A stretch of DNA of 24,609 nucleotides from an uncultured Eubacteriales bacterium (GCA_949742895.1 CATJRT010000219.1:1-24609), one strand, 5' to 3'. Shown: positions 5,923 to 15,227, numbered from the stretch's first letter. Translations and numbers: made by a program. Notes: a model not told the origin generated them from the sequence alone.

Positions 5923-7177
5923 CAGTAAGATCCTCTATGTGGTGGTTTCGCTTCTGATCGCCGTCTCTCTCTGGCTTTATGTCACCTCCACAGACATGAC
6001 CAATGACAGCACGACGATATATAACGTCCCTGTCACCTTTGAGGGTCTGGAGTTTCTGGAGGACCGGGATTTGATGATCGTCAGCGAAAAGCCCACCGTC
6101 AATATCAGGGTGCAGGCCACCCCCACGGTGCTGGCAAGTCTGAACAACAAGACGGTCCAGGTGACCGCCGATGTATCCAACATCAGCCTGGAGGGGCCGC
6201 ACACCATCCTGTACAGGGTGATTCCGCCCGCCGGTGTCAGCTCCAGTCAGGTGAACATCCTCAGCGGCGTGAACGGCAACTCGGTCACCATCGAAGTGGC
6301 TCGGTTCCAGCGGCGGGAGGTCGATGTGCGCGGCGAGTTTTACGGGAACGTAGCCGATGGTTATCTGGTGGGGAATGCAAGCGAGTTCCGATTTTCGCCT
6401 GCAACCGTATGGATCAGTGGCCAAAGGGAACTGGTGAACCAGGTGGACCACGTGCGTGTCACAGTAAATGTGGAGGATATGACCGAGGATGTAAGTGGAG
6501 ATTACCAGTTCCAGCTTATCGGAGCCAGTGGAGATCCGTTGGAGGATCTGAATGTGACCTGTGATGTAGAGACGGTTTATACTACCTTCCCCATCCGGGC
6601 CACAGCGGAGATTCCGCTGGAAGTAAAGCTGGTCTCTGGTGGAGGTCTGAGCGAAAACGACGTGCGGATGAAGCTGAGCACTCCGTCTATCACGGTGGCA
6701 GGTAGCAGCTCGGCGGTGGCTGCGCTGGAGGCAGGAGGCGCTATTAACATAGGCACCATCGACCTGGCTTCGGTGGAGGACGGACAGGAGATTGTCTTTA
6801 CCATTCCCTTGGCAGATGAGCTGACCAACATCAGCGGCATTACCGAAGTGAGAGCTACAGTTACACTGAGAAAGAAATTGGTTACCAAGACCTTTGAAAT
6901 TGAAGAGCTTCTGCCCATCAACGTGCCGGAGGGCTGGGAGGCAGATGTGGTGACACAGGTGCTGCCGGTCCGGGTACGGGGTACTCAGTCTCTGATGGAT
7001 GAGCTGACGGAGGAAAATATCCGGGTTGTTGCCGATTTGCAAAATATCAACCTGGCTGCGGGTCAATATCCTGTTCCTGCCCAGATCTACCTGAACAGTG
7101 CGGGGACCAGCGCTGAAATCGGGGTGTTGAGCGGTGAGTATAATATCGTCGTGAACCTCCGTCCCATTGAGAGCTGA
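5903..7177 (+). CDS. cdaR: YbbR-domain protein CdaR, regulator of CdaA
   Basis: 424 residues: a short cytoplasmic start, one membrane helix (about 11-27, LYVVVSLLIAVSLWLYV), then an external part of about four tandem YbbR beta-modules. Recurrent signals are VPVTFEGLE, VTVNVEDM, IPLEVKL and the closing GEYNIVVNLRPI. In characterised Firmicutes CdaR binds CdaA and tunes c-di-AMP output. The ATG at 5903, with AAGGGAG (5887-5893) upstream, gives the typical MGKKILDSKILY start and overlaps cdaA by 20 bases in another frame. glmM, which commonly follows cdaAR, is absent here; a DUF5685 gene starts two bases after the stop instead. Confidence 0.93.
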   Translation: MGKKILDSKILYVVVSLLIAVSLWLYVTSTDMTNDSTTIYNVPVTFEGLEFLEDRDLMIVSEKPTVNIRVQATPTVLASLNNKTVQVTADVSNISLEGPHTILYRVIPPAGVSSSQVNILSGVNGNSVTIEVARFQRREVDVRGEFYGNVADGYLVGNASEFRFSPATVWISGQRELVNQVDHVRVTVNVEDMTEDVSGDYQFQLIGASGDPLEDLNVTCDVETVYTTFPIRATAEIPLEVKLVSGGGLSENDVRMKLSTPSITVAGSSSAVAALEAGGAINIGTIDLASVEDGQEIVFTIPLADELTNISGITEVRATVTLRKKLVTKTFEIEELLPINVPEGWEADVVTQVLPVRVRGTQSLMDELTEENIRVVADLQNINLAAGQYPVPAQIYLNSAGTSAEIGVLSGEYNIVVNLRPIES

Positions 7178-7179
7178 TT

Positions 7180-8055
7180 ATGTTTGGATATATTCGCCCC
7201 GTTTTGGAGCGGCTGGACAAGGATCAGCGGGATGCGTATCAGAGCGCTTATTGTGGCCTGTGTCATGCATTAGGCGCACGGCACGGCTGGCTGGCCCGCT
7301 TTACGTTGCAATACGACTTCACTTTTCTGGCAATCCTGCTTGCAGCAGGTGAGCAGATGGACAGGCCCATATGCCTCCGCTGTCCGGTTCATCCATTGCG
7401 TAAGCCCAGAATGTGCCTACATGGAAAAACACTGGTAGTGGCGGCTGATGAGAGTATGATTCTCACCTGGCATAAGCTGTCTGACGATGTGATGGACCAT
7501 GGTCTATTGTCTGGTTTGCCATATCGGTTCCTGCGCTGGCTGTTTTGTCGGGGGTACCGGCGGGCGGCTAAGGCCCAGCCGCAGTTTGACCACCAGGTAC
7601 AGAAGGGGCTTGCTGCCCTGCGGCAGTTGGAGGAGGCGCGTTCCCCGGAGCTGGACCGGATGGCGGATGCCTTTGCCTCAATCCTGTCGTCTATTTCTAC
7701 CGTGTACCCTCAGGGCAGTCCAGGCCAGCGGATGCTGGAGCAGACGCTTTACCACTTGGGCCGCTGGATTTATGTGATAGACGCCTGGGACGATTTGGAT
7801 GAAGATAAAAAGAAGGGCCGCTTTAATCCGCTGGACGCCCGGTTTCAAGGACGTACCAGGGAGGAGCGGGATTATGTGGAGGCTACGGCAACCCATTCCG
7901 TCCGGCTGGCTGCGTCTGCCGTCAACCTGATGGAGCTTGGAGACTGGCGGGCTACAGTGGAAAATGTGCTTTATTTTGGTCTGCCTGTGGTGCAGAGTGC
8001 GGTGCTGGATGGCCGTTGGAAAGAAATGAGACAGATAAGGAGAAAATCTACATGA
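7180..8055 (+). CDS. DUF5685 family protein
   Basis: 291 residues starting [20 protein letters not shown], the typical opening of DUF5685 proteins. Cysteines occur as CGLC (25-28), CLRC (65-68) and Cys79, a possible metal site. An acidic [15 protein letters not shown] segment past the middle resembles an Asp-rich metal- or diphosphate-binding stretch of all-helical enzymes; this resemblance is only suggestive. No signal peptide is evident. It starts two bases after cdaR with a weak ribosome binding site, so translation probably depends on coupling, and its stop overlaps the J-domain gene by four bases. The function is unknown to me; the tight link to a J-domain gene suggests the two products act together. 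Confidence 0.85.
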   Translation: MFGYIRPVLERLDKDQRDAYQSAYCGLCHALGARHGWLARFTLQYDFTFLAILLAAGEQMDRPICLRCPVHPLRKPRMCLHGKTLVVAADESMILTWHKLSDDVMDHGLLSGLPYRFLRWLFCRGYRRAAKAQPQFDHQVQKGLAALRQLEEARSPELDRMADAFASILSSISTVYPQGSPGQRMLEQTLYHLGRWIYVIDAWDDLDEDKKKGRFNPLDARFQGRTREERDYVEATATHSVRLAASAVNLMELGDWRATVENVLYFGLPVVQSAVLDGRWKEMRQIRRKST

Positions 8056-8669
8056 GAGATCCTTACGAGATCCTTGGCGTCAGTACCGACGCCAGCGACG
8101 ACGAGATAAAAAAGGCATACCGGGAGCTGGCTCGCAAATATCATCCGGACAATTATCAGAACAATCCTCTTGCCGACCTAGCTGAGGAGAAGATGAAGGA
8201 GATCAACGAAGCCTACGATGCGATCACCAAGAGCCGTTCCAGTGGCGGCTATAGCTCTGGCTATTCCGGCGGCAGCTACACTCAGAGCGGCTATGGGGGC
8301 TCGGCATACCAGCGGCAGGGTCAGAGTCAGGGCGGGCCCAATCAGTTTGCCCAGGCGCGGCAATATATCAATATGGGCAATCTGGACGGCGCTGAGCAGA
8401 TTCTCCAGGGGGCGTCTGGCCGGAATGGCGAGTGGTATTTCCTGATGGGTAGCATTGCCTACCGCCGTGGCTGGCTGGACGAGGCCCGGCAGAACTACCA
8501 GATTGCTGTGCAGATGGAACCGGGCAATCTGGAGTACCGTCAAGCGCTGAACATGATGCAGCGTGGCGGCTACGGCTACCAGCCGGATATAACAGGCGCT
8601 CAGTGTGACGGGCTGGACTGCTGCACCACACTGATGTGTATGAATTGCCTGTGCGGAGGTTGCCGTTGA
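8052..8669 (+). CDS. J-domain (DnaJ-type) co-chaperone with Cys-rich tail
   Basis: 205 residues. A clear J domain lies at about 4-62, with [26 protein letters not shown] (HPD 31-33) and INEAYDAI. Next come a Gly/Ser/Tyr-rich linker (62-98) and a helical TPR-like segment (about 98-170: [17 protein letters not shown] and [19 protein letters not shown]). The short C-terminal tail has seven cysteines (185, 190, 191, 196, 199, 201, 204). It lacks the DnaJ zinc fingers and client-binding domain, so it is a specialised type III (class C) J protein that would stimulate DnaK on a particular client, not the general DnaJ. AAGGAGA (8037-8043) precedes the ATG by eight bases. The tail could bind a metal or be lipidated; neither is shown. 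Confidence 0.9.
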   Translation: MRDPYEILGVSTDASDDEIKKAYRELARKYHPDNYQNNPLADLAEEKMKEINEAYDAITKSRSSGGYSSGYSGGSYTQSGYGGSAYQRQGQSQGGPNQFAQARQYINMGNLDGAEQILQGASGRNGEWYFLMGSIAYRRGWLDEARQNYQIAVQMEPGNLEYRQALNMMQRGGYGYQPDITGAQCDGLDCCTTLMCMNCLCGGCR

Positions 8670-8670
8670 T

Positions 8671-9189
8671 ATGAAGAACAAACGCACCGCAAAAGTGGCA
8701 TATCCAGCGGTTCTTGGCGCATTGGCGCTGATTCTGCTTTATTTGGGTTCTGTTGCACCCACAGGAAGTTGGGGAATCGTGGCGGTGGCGGGGCTTTTTC
8801 CGGCGGCGGCTGTGGCATCGGTAGGATTGAAGGCCGGGTTCCTTTGCTGGGCTGGTGTGTCTATTCTGGCCTTTTTTCTGCTCCCGGAAAAATTCTGTGT
8901 GTTGCTGTTTGCCTTACTGTTCGGACTGTATCCCATGGTTAAGTCCATAACAGAGCAACTGCACCGCAAACCGGTGGGATATCTGCTGAAGCTGGCCTTT
9001 TTTAATGCAGCCTTGACCTTGATTTATTTCACCATGCGCAGTGCGGTGGCAAGCTCTTTGCCGTCGGTGTTGGGCAACTCGGTTTGGCTTCTCTATCTGA
9101 CAGGAAATGTGGTGTTCCTGCTGTATGACTATGGATTCAGCCGCCTGATTGCGTTCTATCTTGCCCGCATTCAGCGGGCCATCCATTAA
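8671..9189 (+). CDS. Small multi-pass membrane protein of unknown function
   Basis: 172 residues, almost wholly hydrophobic, with about five membrane segments (roughly 10-28, 36-52, 56-92 as one or two helices, 103-122, 132-152) and basic ends (MKNKRTAKVAYP, FYLARIQRAIH) that suggest a cytoplasmic N-terminus. CGGAGG (8654-8659) precedes the ATG. It starts one base after the J-domain stop and 18 bases before yicC, so it is part of the operon. The compact helical form loosely resembles small ECF-transporter S components, but I recognise no binding motif and do not assign it. Confidence 0.75.
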   Translation: MKNKRTAKVAYPAVLGALALILLYLGSVAPTGSWGIVAVAGLFPAAAVASVGLKAGFLCWAGVSILAFFLLPEKFCVLLFALLFGLYPMVKSITEQLHRKPVGYLLKLAFFNAALTLIYFTMRSAVASSLPSVLGNSVWLLYLTGNVVFLLYDYGFSRLIAFYLARIQRAIH

Positions 9190-9207
9190 CAAAGTGAGGG
9201 AATGAAA

Positions 9208-10092
9208 ATGGTAAAGAGCATGACTGGCTATGGCCGGGGAGAGCAGTCTTTTGATGGCCTTCAGCTTACTGTAGAGTTGAGGGCGGTGAATAACCGTTAT
9301 CTGGACTGTACCGTAAAAATGCCTCGGGCCTATATTTTTGCTGAGGATGCACTGAAAGCCAAGGTGCAGTCTGCTGTGACTCGGGGCAGGGTGGACGTTT
9401 TCGTCACCATGGTCAACACCGGCGGGGACGCTATGGTGGTTACTGTGAACGAAGCGCTGGCAAAAAGCTATATTGATGCGCTGGAACAGCTTTGCAGGTT
9501 GGGAAACGGTATCGTCAAAAAGAAATATTATGTCACAGATTTGGCCCGATTTTCAGACGTGCTGATAGTGGAAAAACAGGCGGAGGATTTGGACAAGGTA
9601 AAGGAGCAGTTGCTTGCTGTGCTGGATGGTGCCATTGTGGATTTTAACTCCATGCGGACCAAAGAGGGGGAACGGCTGTGCGCCGATATCCTTGGTCGGG
9701 CGGATACAATTGAAGCCCTGCTGGCCAAGGTGGAGGAGCGTGCTCCTCAGACTGTGGCGGATTACCGCGCTCGGCTGGAGGGCAAAATGCGGGAAGTCCT
9801 GCAAAATACCCAGATCGATGAAAACAGGCTGCTCACCGAGGTGGCCCTCTTTGCAGACAAGGTGGCAGTGGATGAGGAGACTGTCCGCCTTCACAGCCAC
9901 TTAGGGCAGCTTCGGGAGTTGCTGAGCACAGGAGGCGCAGTGGGTAGAAAGCTGGACTTCCTGATTCAGGAGTTCAACCGGGAGGCCAACACCATCGGCT
10001 CCAAGTGCAATGACTTGGAGATTGCCCGTCATGTAGTGGATATCAAAGCGGAAATCGAAAAAATCCGGGAACAGGTCCAAAATCTGGAGTGA
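9208..10092 (+). CDS. yicC: YicC/YloC family endoribonuclease
   Basis: 294 residues starting [12 protein letters not shown], the family signature. The C-terminal domain (DUF1732) carries [19 protein letters not shown] and ends [17 protein letters not shown]. Family members are reported to be RNases that help degrade certain RNAs; the active site is not obvious from sequence. I prefer the second ATG (9208) over that at 9202 because GAGGG (9196-9200) is then seven bases upstream and the protein begins at the conserved motif. yicC-remA-gmk-rpoZ is a standard Firmicutes block. Confidence 0.94.
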   Translation: MVKSMTGYGRGEQSFDGLQLTVELRAVNNRYLDCTVKMPRAYIFAEDALKAKVQSAVTRGRVDVFVTMVNTGGDAMVVTVNEALAKSYIDALEQLCRLGNGIVKKKYYVTDLARFSDVLIVEKQAEDLDKVKEQLLAVLDGAIVDFNSMRTKEGERLCADILGRADTIEALLAKVEERAPQTVADYRARLEGKMREVLQNTQIDENRLLTEVALFADKVAVDEETVRLHSHLGQLRELLSTGGAVGRKLDFLIQEFNREANTIGSKCNDLEIARHVVDIKAEIEKIREQVQNLE

Positions 10093-10097
10093 AAGAC

Positions 10098-10370
10098 ATG
10101 AAGCTGGTTAATATTGGATTTGGAAATATGGTGTCCGCTCACCGGGTGATCGCTATTGTTAGCCCGGACTCCGCTCCCGTGAAGCGGTTGGGCCAGGAGG
10201 CCCGGGACCGGGGTGTGCTCATTGATGCCAGCTTTGGCCGCAAAACTCGGTCAGTGCTGGTGATGGATAGCGGCCATGTGGTTTGGTCTTCGATTTCCCC
10301 CGAGCAGGTATCGGCCCACTTTGTGGATGATGCGGAACAGAAGGATGAGATGGAGGCAGAAATACAATGA
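10098..10370 (+). CDS. remA: RemA-like DNA-binding regulator (DUF370)
   Basis: 90 residues. [30 protein letters not shown] and [16 protein letters not shown] are diagnostic of the RemA/YlzA family. In Bacillus, RemA is an oligomeric DNA-binding activator of matrix and osmoprotection genes; the targets in Clostridia are unknown. It starts five bases after yicC, with GGAG (10086-10089) inside the yicC end. Its stop overlaps the gmk ATG by four bases (ATGA). Confidence 0.92.
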   Translation: MKLVNIGFGNMVSAHRVIAIVSPDSAPVKRLGQEARDRGVLIDASFGRKTRSVLVMDSGHVVWSSISPEQVSAHFVDDAEQKDEMEAEIQ

Positions 10371-10990
10371 CCACAGTGAAAAAGAGGATGGGAGAGTTGA
10401 TCGTACTCTCCGGTCCATCCGGTGTAGGCAAGAGCACCGTCATTGCTGAGTTGCTCGGTAGCCGCAGGGATATCCACTTTTCAGTTTCTTATACCACGCG
10501 CCAGCCCCGTATCGGAGAGGCAGATGGTATCAACTACAATTTTGTTTCTCGCGAGGAGTTTGAACGGATGATTGCCGCCAATGAGCTGCTGGAATATGCC
10601 GAATATGTGGGAAACTATTATGGCACGTCGCTGAAGGTAATTCGGGAAAAGCTGAATCTGGGCGTGGATGTTTTGCTGGATATCGAAGTACAGGGCGCGG
10701 CTAAGGTGAAGGAAAAATGCCCGGAAGCGGTGCTCATTTTTCTCATACCGCCCTCTATTGAGGAACTATCCCGCCGTCTACACCGGCGCAATACCGATGC
10801 CGAGGATATCATTGGCCACCGGCTGCAAAAAGCCCGAGAGGAATGCCAGGAGAGCATACACTATGACTATCTGGTGGTAAACGATAACATAGTGTCTGCT
10901 GCTGGGGAGATTCTTTCGATTTTACAGGCAGAGCAGTGCCGTACTAAAAAGCGGCTTCACCTGACAGATGGCATCGTGGCACAGGAGTGA
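10367..10990 (+). CDS. gmk: Guanylate kinase
   Basis: Phosphorylates GMP to GDP. The 207 residues include the P-loop GPSGVGKS (16-23), SYTTRQPR of the GMP-binding domain, YVGNYYGTS, the LDIEVQGA strand and the lid segment [13 protein letters not shown]. The ATG at 10367 overlaps the remA stop, with GGAGG (10352-10356) ten bases upstream. An internal ATG at 10388 would give the shorter [12 protein letters not shown] start but has a poorly spaced site. In Firmicutes this enzyme is also a target of (p)ppGpp. Confidence 0.97.
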   Translation: MTTVKKRMGELIVLSGPSGVGKSTVIAELLGSRRDIHFSVSYTTRQPRIGEADGINYNFVSREEFERMIAANELLEYAEYVGNYYGTSLKVIREKLNLGVDVLLDIEVQGAAKVKEKCPEAVLIFLIPPSIEELSRRLHRRNTDAEDIIGHRLQKAREECQESIHYDYLVVNDNIVSAAGEILSILQAEQCRTKKRLHLTDGIVAQE

Positions 10991-11035
10991 CCACGACGGA
11001 TACTACTTTGAATCAAAAACTGAGGAGGATTTGTT

Positions 11036-11242
11036 ATGTTGCTTTATCCTGCAATCAAGGACCTGCTGAATCAGGTGCCCAGCCGTTATATGCTGGTGAA
11101 CCTAGTGGCAAATCGTGCCAGAAAACTGTCCAGTGAGGCGGAGGCTACCGGAAATCCCCTGGAGGAGAAGGCGGTTTCCCTGGCTATCCGCGAGGTGGTT
11201 AGCGGCGCTTTGCAAATCGATGGCATAGAAAACGAAGAATAA
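11036..11242 (+). CDS. rpoZ: RNA polymerase omega subunit
   Basis: 68 residues beginning MLLYPAIKDLLNQVPSRYML, with the core LVNLVANRARKL and the following KAVSLAIREVVSGAL helix typical of omega, which helps fold and hold the beta' subunit. A strong GAGGAGG (11022-11028) lies seven bases upstream of the ATG. It follows gmk as usual. Confidence 0.95.
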   Translation: MLLYPAIKDLLNQVPSRYMLVNLVANRARKLSSEAEATGNPLEEKAVSLAIREVVSGALQIDGIENEE

Positions 11243-11247
11243 AGCCG

Positions 11248-11277
11248 ATGGGCAAGTGGCCACGGCCGCTTGCCCAT
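11248..11277 (+). other. Intercistronic hairpin between rpoZ and priA (no T-run)
   Basis: ATGGGCAAG (11248-11256) pairs with CTTGCCCAT (11269-11277); the enclosed bases hold GGCC/GGCC that can extend the stem. The bases after it (TGACTG) are not a T-run, so it is not a standard terminator. It may be an RNA-processing or stability element that sets rpoZ and priA levels apart. Confidence 0.55.
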
Positions 11278-11304
11278 TGACTGTAAGACAGAGAGGTGGA
11301 CGCT

Positions 11305-13773
11305 GTGCCGAATGTTGCAAAAATAGCCGTGTCGGCGGCCACCTATGCCATCGACCGCCCCTATGACTATTTGATTCCAGCGGAGCTTGCAGAAGCTCTG
11401 TGTCCTGGGATGCGGGTAGCGATACCCTTTGGAAGGGGTAACCGGGTTGGAGACGGCATTGTTTTGTCCTTGGTGGACCGCGAGGACACAGCGAAGCTGA
11501 AATATGTCCTGGCCCTTCTGGATGAGGAGCCGGTGCTGGATGGAGAATTTATCCAACTGGCGTTGTGGATGCGAGAGCAATATTTTTGTACGGTGTATGA
11601 TGCAGTTCGGATGATGCTCCCTGCCGGACTGTGGTTCTCGCTCAGGGATTGCTGGCGTATCGCTCAGGGGGTGGATTGGGAGGCCGCCTATAAGGCGGCA
11701 GGGCAGTCCCACCTGGCGCAAAAACTGATAGAGTTGCTATTTGCCAACAACGGATGGGCAGAAGTGGGAAAAATCCGGGTGGCCTTTGGCATAGCAGACC
11801 CAAGTCCGGCCCTGCACAGATTGGCAGAACGGGGGATTATTATTCAGGAAACCAGCGCTGCCCGAGGTGTGGGGGATAAGACGGAACAGATTGCCACATT
11901 GTCTATGGAGCCCAGCGATGCGCTGGCACTGTTGACACCCAAGCGAAAGCGGGCTCCCCTCCAGTACGCTGTAGGGGAGATGCTATGTGCCGTTGGAGAG
12001 ACCTCCACCAAGGAGCTGTGTTATTTCACTGGTGCGTCTATGACCACGCTGAAGGCACTGGAGCGGCAGGGCGTTTTGAAGCTGTCCAAACGGGAGGTTT
12101 ACCGCCGCCCAGAACTGCCGGAGCTGGAGCAGGCCGCCCCTATTGTTCTCAATGAAGAACAGCAAAGGGCCTATGGGGGGTTGCTGGAGCTGGCTCAGTC
12201 TGGATTGCCTGCCGCCGCGCTGCTTTACGGCATTACTGGCAGCGGTAAGACGCAAGTTTATCTCAAGCTCATCCATACGTTGTTAGACTGTGGAAAAACG
12301 GCGCTGGTGATGGCTCCGGAAATTGCCCTAACCCCTCAGCTTATGCGGATTTTCACCTCCCACTTTGGCCGAAAGGTAGCCATACTCCATAGCTCGCTGT
12401 CCGCTGGAGAGCGGTATGACGAATGGAAGCGGGTGCGCAGGGGAGAGGCCAAGGTGGTGGTGGGTACCCGTTCCGCTATATTTGCTCCACTGCCTGATCT
12501 GGGCCTGATTATTTTAGACGAAGAGCAGGAACCGTCCTATAAATCAGAACAAAGTCCCCGATATCATGCCCGTGATGTGGCAAAGCGTCGCTGTTATAAG
12601 GCGGGAGCCTTGCTTTTGCTTGGTTCCGCTACACCATCGGTAGAAACCATGTACCATGCACAAAAGGGAGATTACCACCTGTTTCAAATGGGGCATCGCT
12701 ACAATGAACGCGCTCTGCCTCAGGTGAATATCATAGATATGAGAGATGAGCTTCACCGGGGCAATGGTGGCTGCATCAGTTCTGAGCTGGCCCGTCTTCT
12801 GGAGGAAACCATCGACCAAGGTGAGCAGGCGATTTTGTTTCTCAACCGCCGGGGTGCAAACCGTATGGTTGCCTGCGGTGAGTGCGGAGAGACCCCAACC
12901 TGTCCCCGGTGTTCGGTTCACCTGACTTATCACTCGGCCAACCGGCGGCTGATGTGCCACTATTGTGGACATTCGGAGCCGCTTCCAGATCGCTGTCCGA
13001 TTTGTGGCGGTATCCTGAATTTCATCGGCACGGGCACTCAGAAGGCGGAGGAGGAGCTATGTACGCTGTTTCCAGGCGTCAAAGTTCTGCGGATGGATGC
13101 AGATACCGTGTCCGCGGTTCACAGCCATGAAAAGCTGTTAGAAAAATTCCGAAGAGAGCGCATCCCCATTTTGCTGGGCACGCAGATGGTGGCAAAAGGG
13201 TTGGATTTTGAAAATGTAACTCTGGTTGGGGCGCTGTCGGCGGATCAGACCCTGTATACGGGCGGCTTTCATGCTGGAGAGCGAACCTTTTCTCTGCTTA
13301 CCCAGGTCGTGGGTAGGGCGGGGCGGGGATGTAAAGAGGGACGGGCAGTCATTCAAACCTTCACCCCCGGAAATGAGGTGATCCAATACGCTGCCCAGCA
13401 GGATTATAATTCCTTTTACCAGCAGGAAATTCGCATCCGGAAAGTGCGCAATTTTCCGCCGTGCTGTGACCTATATGTACTGTACGCTACTGGGTTAGAA
13501 GAAACTGCAGTGTTGCGCGTCTGCCTGATGCTTCGGGAGAGCTTAACCGTTGCCCTTCGGCAGGAGCCATATGCTGGCTGTACTTATCGCCTGCTTGGGC
13601 CAGCTCCGGCGGCAGTGGCAAAGGTTAACGACCGTTATCGATATCGACTGATTTTAAATACTAAAAATACCAAAGAGATACGCCATCTGGTGGCACATCT
13701 TCTGAGGCAGGCGCAAGCGGACAAGCTCCACCGTGGAGTGAGCCTATTTGCCGACCTGAACCCATTGGACTGA
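11305..13773 (+). CDS. priA: Primosomal protein N' (PriA replication-restart helicase)
   Basis: 822 residues. A 3'-DNA-binding N-terminal domain (TYAIDRPYDYLIP, MRVAIPFGRGN) is followed by a helicase core with Walker A GITGSGKT (309-316), DEEQ Walker B (405-408), GSATPSVET, and the C-terminal motifs GTQMVAKGLDFENV and QVVGRAGR. Between the helicase lobes is the zinc region with Cys524, Cys527, Cys533 and Cys536 plus the MCHYC and CPICGG pairs. It reloads the replicative helicase at stalled forks. The GTG at 11305 has GAGAGG (11291-11296) eight bases upstream; the GTG at 11296 overlaps that site and is less likely. All helicase motifs are present. Confidence 0.97.
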   Translation: MPNVAKIAVSAATYAIDRPYDYLIPAELAEALCPGMRVAIPFGRGNRVGDGIVLSLVDREDTAKLKYVLALLDEEPVLDGEFIQLALWMREQYFCTVYDAVRMMLPAGLWFSLRDCWRIAQGVDWEAAYKAAGQSHLAQKLIELLFANNGWAEVGKIRVAFGIADPSPALHRLAERGIIIQETSAARGVGDKTEQIATLSMEPSDALALLTPKRKRAPLQYAVGEMLCAVGETSTKELCYFTGASMTTLKALERQGVLKLSKREVYRRPELPELEQAAPIVLNEEQQRAYGGLLELAQSGLPAAALLYGITGSGKTQVYLKLIHTLLDCGKTALVMAPEIALTPQLMRIFTSHFGRKVAILHSSLSAGERYDEWKRVRRGEAKVVVGTRSAIFAPLPDLGLIILDEEQEPSYKSEQSPRYHARDVAKRRCYKAGALLLLGSATPSVETMYHAQKGDYHLFQMGHRYNERALPQVNIIDMRDELHRGNGGCISSELARLLEETIDQGEQAILFLNRRGANRMVACGECGETPTCPRCSVHLTYHSANRRLMCHYCGHSEPLPDRCPICGGILNFIGTGTQKAEEELCTLFPGVKVLRMDADTVSAVHSHEKLLEKFRRERIPILLGTQMVAKGLDFENVTLVGALSADQTLYTGGFHAGERTFSLLTQVVGRAGRGCKEGRAVIQTFTPGNEVIQYAAQQDYNSFYQQEIRIRKVRNFPPCCDLYVLYATGLEETAVLRVCLMLRESLTVALRQEPYAGCTYRLLGPAPAAVAKVNDRYRYRLILNTKNTKEIRHLVAHLLRQAQADKLHRGVSLFADLNPLD

Positions 13774-13786
13774 GGAGGAAATTGAC

Positions 13787-14278
13787 ATGGCATTAAGAAA
13801 GATTCTGATGCAGGGAGATTCTGCGCTGGAAAAAAAGTGCCGCGCGGTAGAGAAATTCGACCAGCGGCTCCATACCCTGTTGGATGATATGAGAGAGACG
13901 CTGGAGAAGTCCGGGGGTGTGGGTCTGGCCGCACCTCAAGTGGGCATCCTGCGCCGGGTTGTGATTGTATTGGACGAAAATGAAGCTATGCTGGAGTTGG
14001 TCAATCCGAAAATCATCCGACAGGAAGGGGAGCAGGACGGCTTTGAGGGCTGTCTCAGTGTACCGGGTATGTATGGTAAGGTCCTGCGGCCTAGTTTTGT
14101 GACGGTGCAGGCTCAGGACCGAAATGGAAATTCCTTCGAAGTACCCGGTGAGGAAATGGTTGCCCGCTGTTTCTGCCATGAGCTGGAGCATCTGGATGGG
14201 CACTTATTTGTGGAGCATACTGACCGGCTTTACACAGCAGAGGAGTTGGACGAAATTATGACGGAGGGCGAGAAATGA
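13787..14278 (+). CDS. def: Peptide deformylase
   Basis: Removes the formyl group from new protein N-termini. The 163 residues carry all three motifs: GVGLAAPQVG (44-53), EGCLS with metal ligand Cys89, and HELEH (131-135) with ligands His131 and His135 and catalytic Glu132. GAGGAGG (13772-13778) overlaps the priA stop and sits eight bases before the ATG. The stop overlaps the fmt start by four bases, so the enzymes that add and remove formyl are made together. Confidence 0.97.
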   Translation: MALRKILMQGDSALEKKCRAVEKFDQRLHTLLDDMRETLEKSGGVGLAAPQVGILRRVVIVLDENEAMLELVNPKIIRQEGEQDGFEGCLSVPGMYGKVLRPSFVTVQAQDRNGNSFEVPGEEMVARCFCHELEHLDGHLFVEHTDRLYTAEELDEIMTEGEK

Positions 14279-15216
14279 GAGTTGTCTTTATGGGCACCCC
14301 AGATTTTGCGGTCCTCTCGCTGAAAGCGCTTGTAGAGGCCGGATATGAGGTGTGCAGTGTATTCACTCAGCCGGATAAACCGGTAGGTAGGCATCAAAAC
14401 AGGTTTCAACCAACACCTGTAAAGGAATACGCATTGACACAGAATATCCCGGTCTATCAGCCCGCAAATCTGCGTGATGGTGAGGCGCTGGCCATTTTGA
14501 AGGAACTGGATCCTGAGTTAATCGTAGTGGCGGCCTATGGACGGATCCTTCCGCCGGATATTTTAGCGCAGCCCAGGCTGGGCTGCATCAATGTCCATTC
14601 GTCTCTGCTGCCCAAGTACCGGGGGGCTGCACCCATCAACTGGGCGATCCTCAATGGGGAGGATGAGACTGGGGTCACTATCATGTATATGGCGGAGGGG
14701 ATGGACACTGGGGACATCCTGGCTCAGTCCAAAACCTCTATTGACTTGAACGAAAACGCCGTTCAGCTCTTTGACCGGCTGGCACTGCTGGGAGCGGAAC
14801 TGCTGGTGCAAACGATAAAGGAACTGGAAACGGGTACTGCAAAGACTGTTTCCCAAGATGACAGCCAATCCAGCTATGCGCCGATGCTATCCCGTGAACT
14901 GTCTCCTATGGACTGGGAAAAAACGGTCCAGCAGCTCCACGACCAGGTGAGGGGGCTTTATCCTTGGCCTGCTGCCACGGCAGAGCTGGACGGGGTTCGG
15001 TGCAAAATATTACGAACCGTAATTTTGGATAAACAGACAGGGGAGGCACCAGGGACTGTATTACAGGCTGGAAAACGTGGGTTGCATATTGCCTGCGGCG
15101 GAGGCGGGGGGCTGGAAATCACGGAGATACAGCCGGATGGGAAAAAGGCAATGTCGGCAGCCTCATTTCTGATGGGGCACCCAATCAAGGCAGGTTCGTC
15201 CGTCCGACAAGGATAA
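14275..15216 (+). CDS. fmt: Methionyl-tRNA formyltransferase
   Basis: Formylates initiator Met-tRNA using 10-formyl-THF. The 313 residues match the family. Seen: FMGTPDFA (5-12), AYGRILP, the active-site segment INVHSSLLPKYRGAAPINWA with Asn106 and His108, and GMDTGDIL with Asp144. The C-terminal tRNA-binding OB-like domain follows (about 205-310, VRGLYPWPAA). Overlaps def by four bases. The metalloprotease gene often found next in related genomes is not here; rsmB follows after 11 bases. Confidence 0.97.
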   Translation: MRVVFMGTPDFAVLSLKALVEAGYEVCSVFTQPDKPVGRHQNRFQPTPVKEYALTQNIPVYQPANLRDGEALAILKELDPELIVVAAYGRILPPDILAQPRLGCINVHSSLLPKYRGAAPINWAILNGEDETGVTIMYMAEGMDTGDILAQSKTSIDLNENAVQLFDRLALLGAELLVQTIKELETGTAKTVSQDDSQSSYAPMLSRELSPMDWEKTVQQLHDQVRGLYPWPAATAELDGVRCKILRTVILDKQTGEAPGTVLQAGKRGLHIACGGGGGLEITEIQPDGKKAMSAASFLMGHPIKAGSSVRQG

Positions 15217-15227
15217 GAGGTGATTCA

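Noticed and set aside
5876..7066. 396-codon minus-strand frame opposite cdaR
   Set aside because: It is a shadow frame of a well-recognised gene, rich in His, Arg and Gln, without family motifs.
7499..7777. 92-codon plus-strand frame inside the DUF5685 gene
   Set aside because: It is an alternative frame with abnormal Cys/Arg/Trp content; the DUF5685 frame is intact, so there is no frameshift to explain it.
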